Below, piece after piece: positions 17,134 to 26,100 of a stretch of DNA of 64,000 nt (position 1 is the first letter of the stretch; the number at the start of each line of letters is the position of its first letter). Source of the stretch: Betaproteobacteria bacterium (lineage in GTDB: Bacteria > Pseudomonadota > Gammaproteobacteria > Burkholderiales > Usitatibacteraceae); assembly GCA_016711875.1 (NCBI GenBank), contig JADJSD010000001.1, positions 868,001 through 932,000 of the forward strand, given 5' to 3'. The translations under genes and the position numbers were made by a program. The notes below the pieces were generated by a model. It searched no databases and was not told where the DNA came from. It saw nothing but the letters and a program-made list of their open reading frames with translations.

Positions 17134-18746
17134 TTGTCGAGCAGGATGCCGGGATTGAGCACCCACTTCGGGTCCAGCGTGTTCTTGGTCGCGCGGATCA
17201 CTTCGCGATAGAGCGGCGGGATCTCCTTGTCGTACCACTTGCGGTGGTCCGGCCCCAGCGAATGGTGGTGGGTGATGGTGCCGCCCGCGTCGCACATGGC
17301 GTCCGAGGCCGCGCTCTTGATGGCCCAGAACTGCTCGACGAGCTTCGACTTGTCGCCGAACGCGTGCCAGGTGAAGTAGGGCGCCGGGCCGTCCGGGTAC
17401 ACGTGCGTGAACCGCACGGTGCAGGTGCCGGGGCGGCCGGTGATTTCCCGGATCGCCTTCAGGGTGCGTTCCTTCACGCTCGCCTGGAACGCCAGGTACT
17501 TGTCCCAGGTGACGCAGCTTTCCATCGTGTCGCGCATCACGCCGCGGGCGATGGCGTGCTGGCGCAGGTAAGGCCCGCGCAGGAACTTGTTGCGCCAGTT
17601 GCCGGCGGCGCCCTTGCGCTGGGACTCGTCGTCCTCCAGCGCGTCCTTGTCCCATTCGCCGCCGAAGTCGGCACAGATTTCGAGGGCGCGATTCATCCAG
17701 GGCTCGAGCGGGTGGTCGCCGGACTCGAACGTGAGCACGAGCACGTCCTTCGTGCCGTCGCCGGCTTCCGTGAAGAGGGCTTCGTCGCGCTCCAGCAGCC
17801 GCGCGTTGGCGGGGAAGAGCCCGGCCTGGCTGATCACGCGCGTCGCGTTGACGGCCTTCTCGTAGTCACCGAAGCGCACCGTCGTCGCCGAGCGGTACGT
17901 GGGCTTCTTGTGCAGGCGAACCCAGGCTTCCGTGATGATGCCCAGGGCGCCCTCGGAGCCCAGGAACAGGCGATCCGGGTTGGGGCCGGCGCCGGAGGTG
18001 GGCCAGCGGTGCGAGGCGATGGTGCCCGAGGGCGTCACGACGCGCAGGCTTTCGACGTGGTCGTCGATCTGCGTGTAGTTGGTGGCGTAGTGGCCGGCGG
18101 CGCGCGTGGCGATCCAGCCGCCGAGCGACGAGAACTCCCAGGCCTGCAGGAAGAAGCGCATCGTGAGGCCCGTGGGCTTCAACTGCTTCTCCATGTCCGG
18201 CCCGAGCACGCCCGCCTGGATGCGCGCGGCCTGCGAGGTCTTGTCCACCTCGAGCACCTTGTTCAGGTGCTTGAGATCGATGGTGACCAGGCCCTTGAAG
18301 CGCTCGTCCTTCGTGTGGTTCACGCCGCCGGTGACGGAGGAGCCGCCGCCGAAAGGTACCGCGGCATAGTCGTTGGCGCCGCACCAGTCGAGCACGGCGG
18401 CCACCTCGGCCTCGTCGCGCGGGAAGGCGACCACGTCCGGCGGGTTCGTGAAATCGCGGCGGTGGATCATCTTCGCGATGTCGTGCACCGATCGGCCCCA
18501 GGTGTGGAAGAGCCGCTCGTAGCGGTCGTCCGAGCAGAAGGCGCGCAGCGTCGACGGAATGGCGACGCGCGAGGCGCGGATCGACACCTCGGATTCCACC
18601 GGCATCGGGGCCGGGTCGAACCTGTCCACCTTGAAAAGGTGGGACCAGGTCTTCTCGAACCAGCCGAGCTCCTCGGCCGAGACCGCGTCTTCCTCGAATC
18701 CCCAGCCGTAGAAACTGCGGCGCTTGCCGCCTTTCGCGTCGTCCAT
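17130..18746 (-). CDS. FAD-binding oxidase (alkyldihydroxyacetonephosphate synthase-like)
   Basis: This 538-residue flavoprotein has the FAD_binding_4 signature: VVAFPRDEAEVAAVLDWC, the pyrophosphate-binding GGGSSVTGGVN, and WEFSSLGGWIATRAAGHYA. The C-terminal half fits the FAD-linked oxidase C domain, with HHHSLGPDHRKWY near the end. It resembles alkyldihydroxyacetonephosphate synthase and bacterial D-2-hydroxyacid or glycolate oxidases. Lipid synthesis is unlikely here because the gene opens a catabolic operon with a CoA transferase and a dehydratase. The ATG chosen (MDDAKGGKRR) has a GGAGG site about eight bases upstream. An earlier in-frame ATG would place the promoter-proximal repeat inside the gene. 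Confidence 0.85.
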   Translation of the reverse strand: MDDAKGGKRRSFYGWGFEEDAVSAEELGWFEKTWSHLFKVDRFDPAPMPVESEVSIRASRVAIPSTLRAFCSDDRYERLFHTWGRSVHDIAKMIHRRDFTNPPDVVAFPRDEAEVAAVLDWCGANDYAAVPFGGGSSVTGGVNHTKDERFKGLVTIDLKHLNKVLEVDKTSQAARIQAGVLGPDMEKQLKPTGLTMRFFLQAWEFSSLGGWIATRAAGHYATNYTQIDDHVESLRVVTPSGTIASHRWPTSGAGPNPDRLFLGSEGALGIITEAWVRLHKKPTYRSATTVRFGDYEKAVNATRVISQAGLFPANARLLERDEALFTEAGDGTKDVLVLTFESGDHPLEPWMNRALEICADFGGEWDKDALEDDESQRKGAAGNWRNKFLRGPYLRQHAIARGVMRDTMESCVTWDKYLAFQASVKERTLKAIREITGRPGTCTVRFTHVYPDGPAPYFTWHAFGDKSKLVEQFWAIKSAASDAMCDAGGTITHHHSLGPDHRKWYDKEIPPLYREVIRATKNTLDPKWVLNPGILLDK

Positions 18747-18792
18747 GTGGTGCTGCCTCCTCGGGAGCCGGGCGCTCGCGAGGGCGAGCGCT

Positions 18793-18853
18793 GAATACAT
18801 AGTCACGGCTTCCCCAGAGGGATCCGGACCATCGTTTCCCCGATAATGTATTC
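18793..18853. repeat. Short inverted repeat flanking the catabolic-operon leader
   Basis: GAATACAT at 18793-18800 and ATGTATTC at 18846-18853 form an 8-base inverted repeat 45 bases apart. On the minus strand each copy is directly preceded by TGACTA, so the arms also share a direct hexamer. One arm overlaps the predicted -10 region and the other lies downstream of the start point, before the first gene. That arrangement suits a two-site repressor, for example the operon's own LacI protein, but LacI operators usually have a tighter palindrome. Treat it as a candidate only. Confidence 0.35.
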
Positions 18854-18871
18854 GTAGTCATTTCCGGTCAA
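18843..18871 (-). promoter_or_regulatory. Predicted sigma70 promoter of the catabolic operon
   Basis: Read on the minus strand, TTGACC (18871-18866) is followed after exactly 17 bases by CATTAT (18848-18843); TACATT two bases earlier is an alternative -10. The -35 box matches five of six consensus positions. Transcription would begin near 18836 and reach the oxidase ATG after about 90 bases. No other good promoter is seen inside the following 8 kb of overlapping genes. Confidence 0.6.
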
Positions 18872-18917
18872 GCTGCAGTGCAGCATGGGCGCGAGGCCCG
18901 CGAATCGACCCGGCGAA

Positions 18918-20702
18918 TCAGCCCGCGACGGTCGCGAGCAGGCCCGCGACGCCCAGCCCCAGCGCCGCCAGCGAATCGCCCGCGATGAGGCCGCCGCCCA
19001 CGAGGGACGTGGTGTTCATGTCGGGCGGCAGGTCGCCGTCGTCGCCGGCCTTCGGCTTCGCGATCGTGTTGAGGAAGCTCGAGAGGATGCCGCCCCCGCC
19101 GAACCAGAGCGAGGTGGGCAGGTTCACGAAGCCGCCGAAGGAGAAGGCGTAGGGCGTGGGCAGCACGAAGGCATCCACCACGAAGCCCGTCACGAAGCCC
19201 TTGCGGTCCCGCGCGATGAACGCCTGCCAGGACGGCAGGGCCTTCAGCCACAGGCGAAGCACCTGCACCACGAACCCGAACGCCACGCCCACCCAGATGG
19301 CGGTGCGCTGGTACGGCTGGTCGTCGGTGAGGCTGCGCAGGACCCCCACCACCTTGTAGGTCATCGCGGCGCTCCACTGAGCGGGCTGCTCGCTCGCCTT
19401 CATCACCGTCTGGTCCAGCAGCAGCACCGGGTAGGCCGCCATGAAGAGCTTGGCGAACACGACGGCGGCCACCGCGCCCATCGCGATGCCGGCCACCTGG
19501 TAGCGGAACTGGTGCACGCGGTTCGTTCCCAGTCGCCAGCCGGTGGAGCGGTCCTGCTGCATGTCGCTCGCGCAGTTGGTGGCGATGAGCAGGATCATGC
19601 CGGCGAAGAGGCCCGTGATCGGGTCCTTGAGGCCCAGGGCCGCCATCAGCACCACGCTCACGACGAAGGCCGACGAGATGGGGTTCTGGTCGCACACGCC
19701 CACGGAGATGCCGTTCACGAGGGCGAAGACGAAGACGAGGAAGAGCGCGAAGGCGATGAAACCCACGGGCTGGCCGAGCACGAAGTGCGAGCTGGCGATG
19801 ACGCCCACGCCCCAGAAGACCACCCACGCGACGAGGCGGGCGGTGTTCACGCGCTTCCATTCCGGCGTGTCGTCAGCCGGCTTCTTCTCGCCCAGGCGCG
19901 CCGCCGCGGCCTTGAGCACGAGGGCCACGTCGATGAGCGCCGCGCCCAGGATCATGCCCAGCGCGATGAGGAAAGCGATCTTGCGGAAGGGCTCGCCTTC
20001 CTTGAGCCAGCCGATGGAGACGAACCAGGGCGTCATCGCCCAGAAGATCAGGCCCGAGGTGATGGCGGGAATGCCGATGCGCGCCCCGACCAGCATCCCC
20101 GCGCCCATCGTGGAAGTGGACAGCTCGATGGCCCCCAGCGCCGCGATCTTGGCCGAGCCGAGCCCGCCCGCGATGCCCGCCGCCATGCCGCCGCCCAGCC
20201 GCGCGACGGACTTCTTCAGGAGCACCGGGTCCGTGAGCGCCCGCAGGATATTGGCCACCGCGAGGCCGGACGGGTAGGTGAGCTGCATGCGGTCCACGAG
20301 GAGCGGCGTGTAGAGCATGCCCACTCCCACGGCGAACATCCCCGTGCACAGCATGAAGAGGACGAGCTCCCACACGGGCGGCTGCGGCAGGCCCATCCAC
20401 ACCATCGCCTGGATCATCACACCCATGGCCGACAGGCTCGCCACCGACGCCGCGGCCGTCTGCATGTAGTTGGCGCCGTGCTTGCCCTCGGGCCCGTAAC
20501 CGTAGGTGACCGTGGAGCCCAGGATGCCCGCGAGTACCTGGCCGCCCACGAAGAAGCCCAGGGAGAAGTTCATGTAGGAGGCGGTCACGCCGCCCAGCGG
20601 GCCGAGAACGCACATGCCCAGGCCGAGGAGGAGGGCGTGGTACTTCCACGTGCCGACAGGCGGCAACCAGGACCAGCGGGGGGCGGGGGCGGAGGCGTTC
20701 AT
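18918..20702 (-). CDS. OPT family transporter
   Basis: This 594-residue protein has about 14-16 hydrophobic helices and resembles the oligopeptide transporter (OPT) superfamily. Typical segments are TWKYHALLLGLGMCVLG, GTNRVHQFRYQVAG and the late loop FSFGGFVNLPTSLWFGGGG. Bacterial OPT proteins import peptides or metal chelates using the proton gradient, but substrate cannot be predicted here. The ATG chosen (MNASAPAPRW) gives a short cytoplasmic N-terminus before the first helix. The gene stands alone, on the same strand as the catabolic operon, 171 bases upstream of that operon's first gene. It is divergent from the thiol dioxygenase gene. Confidence 0.85.
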   Translation of the reverse strand: MNASAPAPRWSWLPPVGTWKYHALLLGLGMCVLGPLGGVTASYMNFSLGFFVGGQVLAGILGSTVTYGYGPEGKHGANYMQTAAASVASLSAMGVMIQAMVWMGLPQPPVWELVLFMLCTGMFAVGVGMLYTPLLVDRMQLTYPSGLAVANILRALTDPVLLKKSVARLGGGMAAGIAGGLGSAKIAALGAIELSTSTMGAGMLVGARIGIPAITSGLIFWAMTPWFVSIGWLKEGEPFRKIAFLIALGMILGAALIDVALVLKAAAARLGEKKPADDTPEWKRVNTARLVAWVVFWGVGVIASSHFVLGQPVGFIAFALFLVFVFALVNGISVGVCDQNPISSAFVVSVVLMAALGLKDPITGLFAGMILLIATNCASDMQQDRSTGWRLGTNRVHQFRYQVAGIAMGAVAAVVFAKLFMAAYPVLLLDQTVMKASEQPAQWSAAMTYKVVGVLRSLTDDQPYQRTAIWVGVAFGFVVQVLRLWLKALPSWQAFIARDRKGFVTGFVVDAFVLPTPYAFSFGGFVNLPTSLWFGGGGILSSFLNTIAKPKAGDDGDLPPDMNTTSLVGGGLIAGDSLAALGLGVAGLLATVAG

Positions 20703-20736
20703 GGCGGCGACCCTACGCGAGATGTACCGGACTGTC

Positions 20737-20765
20737 TTGCCGCGCCTCAAAAGGACCGCGACAAT
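20737..20765 (+). promoter_or_regulatory. Predicted sigma70 promoter for the thiol dioxygenase gene
   Basis: TTGCCG (20737-20742) and GACAAT (20760-20765) are separated by 17 bases in the gap between the OPT gene and the dioxygenase gene. Transcription would start near 20772, about 30 bases before the chosen ATG, which has GGAGG five bases upstream. Confidence 0.5.
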
Positions 20766-20801
20766 CGGATCCCAGGCCGCATCCCGATGGCCGGAGGCTC
20801 C

Positions 20802-21416
20802 ATGACCGCCGAACCGCTCGCCCCCCTGCGCGATTTCGTGACCGCGATGACCGCCCTCGTCGACCGGACCGACGACGAGGCCGCCCTCCTCGCCGGCGCC
20901 CGCCCTCTGCTCGCGAAACTCATCGCGAACGACGCGTGGCTCCCCGAGGAATGCGCGAAGCCCGATCCCCAGTTCTACCGCCAGTACCTGCTGCACTGCG
21001 ACCCGCGCGAACGCTTCAGCGTGGTGAGCTTCGTGTGGGGACCGGGCCAGAAGACGCCCATCCACGACCACACGGTGTGGGGGCTCGTGGGCATGCTGCG
21101 CGGCGCGGAGCGCTGCCGCCGCTATGCGCGCGATGCCGCCGGCAAGCTCGTCGCCGTGGGGAACGAGGAGGTGATCCATCCCGGCGACATCGAGGCCGTC
21201 TCGCCCGCCGTGGGCGACGTGCACACCGTGGCCAACGATCTCGCGGACCGGCCCTCCATCAGCATCCACGTCTACGGCGCCAACATCGGCGCGGTGCGGC
21301 GGCACGTGTTCGACGCCGCGACCGGCGCGCCGAAGGATTTCGTCTCCGGCTATTCGTCGGCTTTCGTGCCGAACCTGTGGGATCGATCCGCCGCCATCCG
21401 GGCGGCGATCTCGTGA
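20802..21416 (+). CDS. Thiol dioxygenase (cysteine or 3-mercaptopropionate dioxygenase family)
   Basis: The 204-residue protein is a cupin of the cysteine dioxygenase type I family. The three histidines expected to bind iron are H88 and H90 in TPIHDHTVWG and H141 in GDVHTVAND. A conserved tyrosine follows in SIHVYG. The enzyme adds both atoms of O2 to a thiol to give a sulfinate. Whether the substrate is cysteine or 3-mercaptopropionate depends on a residue near YRQYLLH (about 59-65) that I cannot settle by eye. The ATG at 20802 is preferred over one at 20787 because GGAGG lies just upstream of it. A GTGA overlap couples it to the following enoyl-CoA hydratase. Confidence 0.85.
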   Translation: MTAEPLAPLRDFVTAMTALVDRTDDEAALLAGARPLLAKLIANDAWLPEECAKPDPQFYRQYLLHCDPRERFSVVSFVWGPGQKTPIHDHTVWGLVGMLRGAERCRRYARDAAGKLVAVGNEEVIHPGDIEAVSPAVGDVHTVANDLADRPSISIHVYGANIGAVRRHVFDAATGAPKDFVSGYSSAFVPNLWDRSAAIRAAIS

Positions 21417-22114
21417 GCGGGGGCATCGCCACCGTCTGGCTCGACCGGCCGGAAAAGGGCAATGCGCTCTCGAACGAGGCGGTCGCGGCTCTGGACCGCG
21501 CGATCGACGCGGCCTTCGCCGACCCCACGGTGCATACGCTCCTGCTGCGCGGGCGCGGCAGGCACTTCTGCACCGGCTTCGACCTGTCCTCGATGCATGA
21601 GGAGACCGACACCTCGCTCGTCGATCGCTTCGTGGCGCTGGAGACGCTGCTGCAGAAGGTGTGGCATGCCTCCATCCGCACGGCCGCCTTCGCGACGGGC
21701 CGCGCCTGGGGCGCCGGCGCCGACCTCTTCGCCGCGTGCGACCTGCGCGCCGCGGCGCCCGATGCCACGTTCCGCTTTCCCGGATCCGCGTTCGGCATCG
21801 TGCTGGGCACGCGGCGGCTCACGGAGATCGTCGGCTGGGACCGCGCGCGGCCTCTCGTCACGGAGGGCGTGATGCTGGAGGCGCCGGGCGCCCGGGCCGC
21901 GGGACTCGTGACCGAGGTAGTGGAGGACGATTCGGAGGAATGGATGGCCCGGCGTCTCGCGCCGCCGGTGGCCTCGCGTGAAACGCTGGCCGCGCTGAGG
22001 GAGGCCGCGCGGGCCGATCACCGGGAGGCGGACATGGCCGCGCTGGTGAAATCCGCCTCGATCCCGGGGCTCAAGGATCGCATCGAGAACTACCGCCGGG
22101 GCCTCGCGCGGTAA
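21413..22114 (+). CDS. Enoyl-CoA hydratase/isomerase family protein
   Basis: This 233-residue crotonase-fold protein starts at a GTG that overlaps the dioxygenase stop by four bases. The first oxyanion-hole segment is GRGRHFCTGFDLSSM and the second is ATGRAWGAGADLFAACD. The usual catalytic glutamates are not obvious, so it may not be a true hydratase. Its N-terminus is about 10-15 residues shorter than common relatives; no alternative in-frame start is visible, because the upstream sequence is the dioxygenase gene. Coupling to the dioxygenase suggests a role with a CoA-linked sulfur compound, for example 3-sulfinopropionyl-CoA, but this is inference only. Confidence 0.8.
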   Translation: MSGGIATVWLDRPEKGNALSNEAVAALDRAIDAAFADPTVHTLLLRGRGRHFCTGFDLSSMHEETDTSLVDRFVALETLLQKVWHASIRTAAFATGRAWGAGADLFAACDLRAAAPDATFRFPGSAFGIVLGTRRLTEIVGWDRARPLVTEGVMLEAPGARAAGLVTEVVEDDSEEWMARRLAPPVASRETLAALREAARADHREADMAALVKSASIPGLKDRIENYRRGLAR

Positions 22115-22714
22115 CTAGCCCGGCCGACGCGCGATCACCGTCCGGAACCGCTTCACGGTGTTCTCCGGTGCGTCGAACCAGTCCTCGCGTTCCTCGAGCA
22201 CCTGCCACCCCTCGAAGGTATCCAGCAGTTCCTTGCGGGTGAAGAGGTGGTAGTTGTCGCCGTCGAACATCTTCATGAACGTCGTGCCCTCGACGAGCAC
22301 GTTCACGATGGCGACGCCGCCGGGGCCCACCGCGTCGTGAACCGCGTCGAGTCCCCGCAGCGCATGGCGCCGCTCGAAGAACATGAGAAGGCCGATGCAG
22401 GCGACGGCATCCCACTGCTCCTCCGGGCGCCATCCCTCGAGGTCCGCCTGGCGGACCCAGACCGGAAGGTCGGATTCGATGGCGCGCCGCGCGAGGTCGT
22501 CCACGGCGTTGCCGCAGGCATCGAGCGCCGTCACGCGCGCGCCCTGCTTCGCGGCCGCGAAGGCGAGGTTGCCCAGGCCGCAGCCCAGGTCCAGCACGTT
22601 GCCCTTCATGTGGGGCAGCGCCTGCCGCTCGAACGGGTTGAGCGCGTACTCGCCTGCGCCGATCTGGCGGTCGAACTGTTCACCGAAGAAGGCGACGGGG
22701 CCGGGCTTTTCCAT
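22115..22714 (-). CDS. SAM-dependent methyltransferase, class I
   Basis: The 199-residue protein has a class I methyltransferase fold. Motif I is VLDLGCGLGNLAFAAAK (about 40-56), the acidic loop is VTALDACGNAV, and later strands read WDAVACIGLLMFF and GGVAIVNVLVEGTTF. It resembles TehB-like and related small-molecule methyltransferases. The substrate is unknown. Its stop is immediately adjacent to the stop of the convergent enoyl-CoA hydratase gene, with no intergenic base. About 100 bases without a recognisable signal separate its start from the copper operon's last gene. Confidence 0.85.
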   Translation of the reverse strand: MEKPGPVAFFGEQFDRQIGAGEYALNPFERQALPHMKGNVLDLGCGLGNLAFAAAKQGARVTALDACGNAVDDLARRAIESDLPVWVRQADLEGWRPEEQWDAVACIGLLMFFERRHALRGLDAVHDAVGPGGVAIVNVLVEGTTFMKMFDGDNYHLFTRKELLDTFEGWQVLEEREDWFDAPENTVKRFRTVIARRPG

Positions 22715-22818
22715 CGGTCAGCGTGTCTTTTCGTCGATGTCCGCCATCATGCCAGCATCCGTTAGCCTTGCAAGTTCCGCCGCGACCGAAAGTCCCACGG
22801 GCGCCGGGGTTCCCCGAC

Positions 22819-23100
22819 TCACTTCGCCTTCTCGATCCGCGTGACGACGTAGTCGCCGCCTTCCTGCTTCACGTCGAACTTCACCTTGTCGTTCACGGCC
22901 AGCGTGTCGAGGACGGCCTTGTCCTTCACGACGAACATCATCGTCATCGGGGCCATGCCGATGCTCTTGATCTCGCCGTGCTTGATCATGACCTTGCCGG
23001 CGGCCTTGTCAATCTTGCGGATCTCACCGTCGGCGAGGCCTTGGGCGAGGGCCGCGGCGGCGAAGAGGCTGGCGGCGAGGGCGAGTGCGATGCGCTTCAT
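22819..23100 (-). CDS. cusF: Periplasmic Cu(I)/Ag(I)-binding chaperone, CusF-like
   Basis: The 93-residue protein has a signal peptide (cleavage near ALAQ, residue 20) and one CusF-type beta-barrel. The metal site is visible as H41, M52 and M54. The tryptophan that caps copper in E. coli CusF (WPEMTM) is replaced by methionine here: GMAPMTM, with M49. That variant occurs in many small copper-binding proteins of this family. It is the last gene of the copper efflux operon, 34 bases after cusA. It should hand Cu(I) or Ag(I) to the CusCBA pump in the periplasm. Confidence 0.88.
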   Translation of the reverse strand: MKRIALALAASLFAAAALAQGLADGEIRKIDKAAGKVMIKHGEIKSIGMAPMTMMFVVKDKAVLDTLAVNDKVKFDVKQEGGDYVVTRIEKAK

Positions 23101-23134
23101 GGGACTTCTCCTTCGGGGGTGGGTGGAAAGGGGT

Positions 23135-26100
23135 TCACGCGGAAACGGGCTTCGTCGCGGCGGCCAGCCTGCGGGCCTCGCGCTTTCGAAGCAGCAGCCA
23201 CGCGGCCGGCACGACGAGCATCGAGACGAGCGGGGCGGTCACCATGCCGCCCACCATCGGGGCGGCGATGCGGCTCATGATCTCCGAGCCGGTACCCGTC
23301 TCCCACAGGATGGGCGCGAGGCCGATCACGGTGGTGGCGACGGTCATCGCCTTGGGGCGAACGCGCAGCACCGCGCCCTCGCGGATGGCATCGAGCAGGT
23401 TCGCCTCGCCCGTGAGGCCGCGGGCGACGCGCTCCTCCCAGGCCTGCTTCAAGTAGACGAGCATCACGATGCCGAACTCGGCCGTGACGCCCGCCAGGCC
23501 TATGAAGCCGACCGCCGTCGCGACCGAAACCTCGTGCCCCAGCGCCCACAGCAGCCACACGCCGCCCACGAGGGCGAAGGGCAGCGTCCCCATGATGAGG
23601 AGCGCCTCGTCCAGCCGGCGGAAGGTGACGTAGAGCATGACGAAGATGATCATCAGCATCGCCGGCACCACAAGCATCAGGCGCTTCTGCGCCCGTTCGA
23701 GGTATTCGAACTGGCCGCTCCAGGCGACGGAGTAACCCGGGGGCAGCGTGATTGCACGACCCACCACGTCCTGCATCTCGTGCACCACCGAGCGCAGGTC
23801 GCGGCCGCGGATGTCGACGTACACCCAGCCCGAAGGCCGCGCGTTCTCGCTGCGGATCATCGGCGCGCCGTCGGTGACGACCACCTTCGCCACGTCCGCC
23901 AGCCGGATCTGCGCGCCGCGTTCGGTGAGCAGGGGCAGGCTCCTCAGCCCCTCGAGCGAATCGCGGATCTCGCGCGGGTAGCGCACGTTGATCGGGAAGC
24001 GCTGCAGTCCCTCGATCGTCTCGCCGATGTTCTCCCCGCCGATGGCCGCGGAGACGAGCGACTGCACGTCGGCCACGTTGAGCCCGTAGCGGGCGGCGCG
24101 CTCGCGGTCGATGTCGATGTCGATGTAGCGCCCGCCCATGAGGCGCTCGGCCAGGGCGGAACTCACGCCGGGGATGTTCTTCACGGCCTGCTCGATGTCG
24201 CTCGCGATCCGCTCGATCTCGACGAGGCTTTCGCCCGATACCTTGATGCCCACCGGGCTCTTGATGCCGGTGGCGAGCATGTCGATGCGGTTGCGGATGG
24301 GCGGCACCCAGATGTTGGCGAGGCCGGGCACCTTCACCGTGCGGTCGAGCTCCTCGATGAGCTTCTCCATCGTCATGCCCGGCCGCCATTGGTCCCGGGG
24401 CTTCAGCTGGATGGTGGTCTCGAACATCTCGAGCGGCGCCGGGTCCGTGGCCGTCTCCGCGCGGCCGGCCTTGCCGAAGACGCGATGCACTTCCGGCACG
24501 CTCTTGATCAGTCGGTCCGTCTGCTGCAACAGTTCGGAGGCCTTGCCCGCGGAAAGGCCGGGCAACGCCGAGGGCATGTAGAGCAGGTCGCCCTCGTCGA
24601 GCGGAGGCAGGAACTCGCCGCCCAGCTTCGAGGCGGGCCAGGCCGTCAGGACGGCCAGCACGATCGCGACGCCGATCGTCTTCACCGGGTGGCGCACCAC
24701 GAACTCCAGGAGGGGCCGGTAGACGGCGATGAGGAAGCGGTTGATGGGGTTCCTCTCCTCCGCCGGGATCTTGCCCCGGATGAAATAGCCCATGAGCACG
24801 GGCACGAGGGTCACGGCGAGGCCCGCGGCGGCCGCCATCGCGTAGGTCTTGGTGAAGGCGAGGGGCGAGAAGAGGCGGCCTTCCTGCGCCTGCAGCGCGA
24901 AGACGGGAATGAAGGAAATCGTGACGATGACGAGCGAGGAGAAGAGCGCGGGGCCCACCTCCACGGATGCTTCGCCGATGAGTTTCCAGCGCTCCTCGCC
25001 CTCGATCTCCTGGCCGGGATGGTCGGCCTGCCACTTCTCCATCTTGCGGTGCGCGTTCTCGACCATCACCACGGCCGCATCCACCATCTCGCCGATGGCG
25101 ATGGCGATGCCGCCGAGGGACACGATGTTGGCCGTGATGCCCTGGTAGTGCATCACGATGAAAGCGGTGGTGACGCCCAGGGGCAGCGACACGATCGACA
25201 CGAACGCCGAGCGCCAGTGGAAGAGGAACACGATGCAGATGATCGCCACCACGGCCGCCTGCTCGATGAGCGTGTCCGTCACGGTCGCGATGGAGCGCTT
25301 GATGAGATCCGAACGGTCGTACACGGGCACGATCTCCACGCCCGGCGGGAGGCTGCGCTTCAGGCTCGCGAGCTTCGACTTCACCAGGTCGATGGTCTCG
25401 AGCGCGTTCTTGCCCGAGCGCATGACGATGATGCCGCCGGCCACTTCGCCCTCGCCGTCCAGTTCCGCGATGCCCCGGCGCATCTCCGGGCCCACCTGCA
25501 CGCGCGCGACGTCCGAGAGGCGGACGGCGACGCCCGCCTCCGTGGTGAGGATCGGGATCTTCTGGAAATCGTCGAGGGTCTTGAGGTAGCCCGAGGAGCG
25601 GACCATGTACTCCGCCTCGCCCATCTCGAGCACCGAGCCGCCCACCTCCTGGTTGGCGCGGCCGATGGCCTCGATCACCTTCGCGTGCGTGATGCCCAGG
25701 GCGCGAAGGCGCGTGGGATCGAGCACGATCTGGTACTGGCGCACCATGCCGCCGACGGTGGCCACCTCCGCCACGTTCGGCACGCTCTTCAGCTCGAACT
25801 TGAGGAGCCAGTCCTGGATGGCGCGAAGCTGCGCGAGGTCCGTCTTGCCGGTGCGGTCCACGAGCGCGTACTGGTAGATCCAGCCCACGCCGGTCGCATC
25901 CGGGCCGATGGCGCTCTTCGCCGCGGGCGGCAATCGCCCCTGCACCTGGTTCAGGTACTCGAGCACGCGCGAGCGGGCCCAGTAGAGGTCCGTGCCGTCC
26001 TCGAAGATGATGTAGACGAAGGAATCGCCGAAGAACGAGAACCCCCGGACCACCTTGGCTCCCGGCACCGACATCATCGTGGTGGTGAGCGGGTAGGTGA

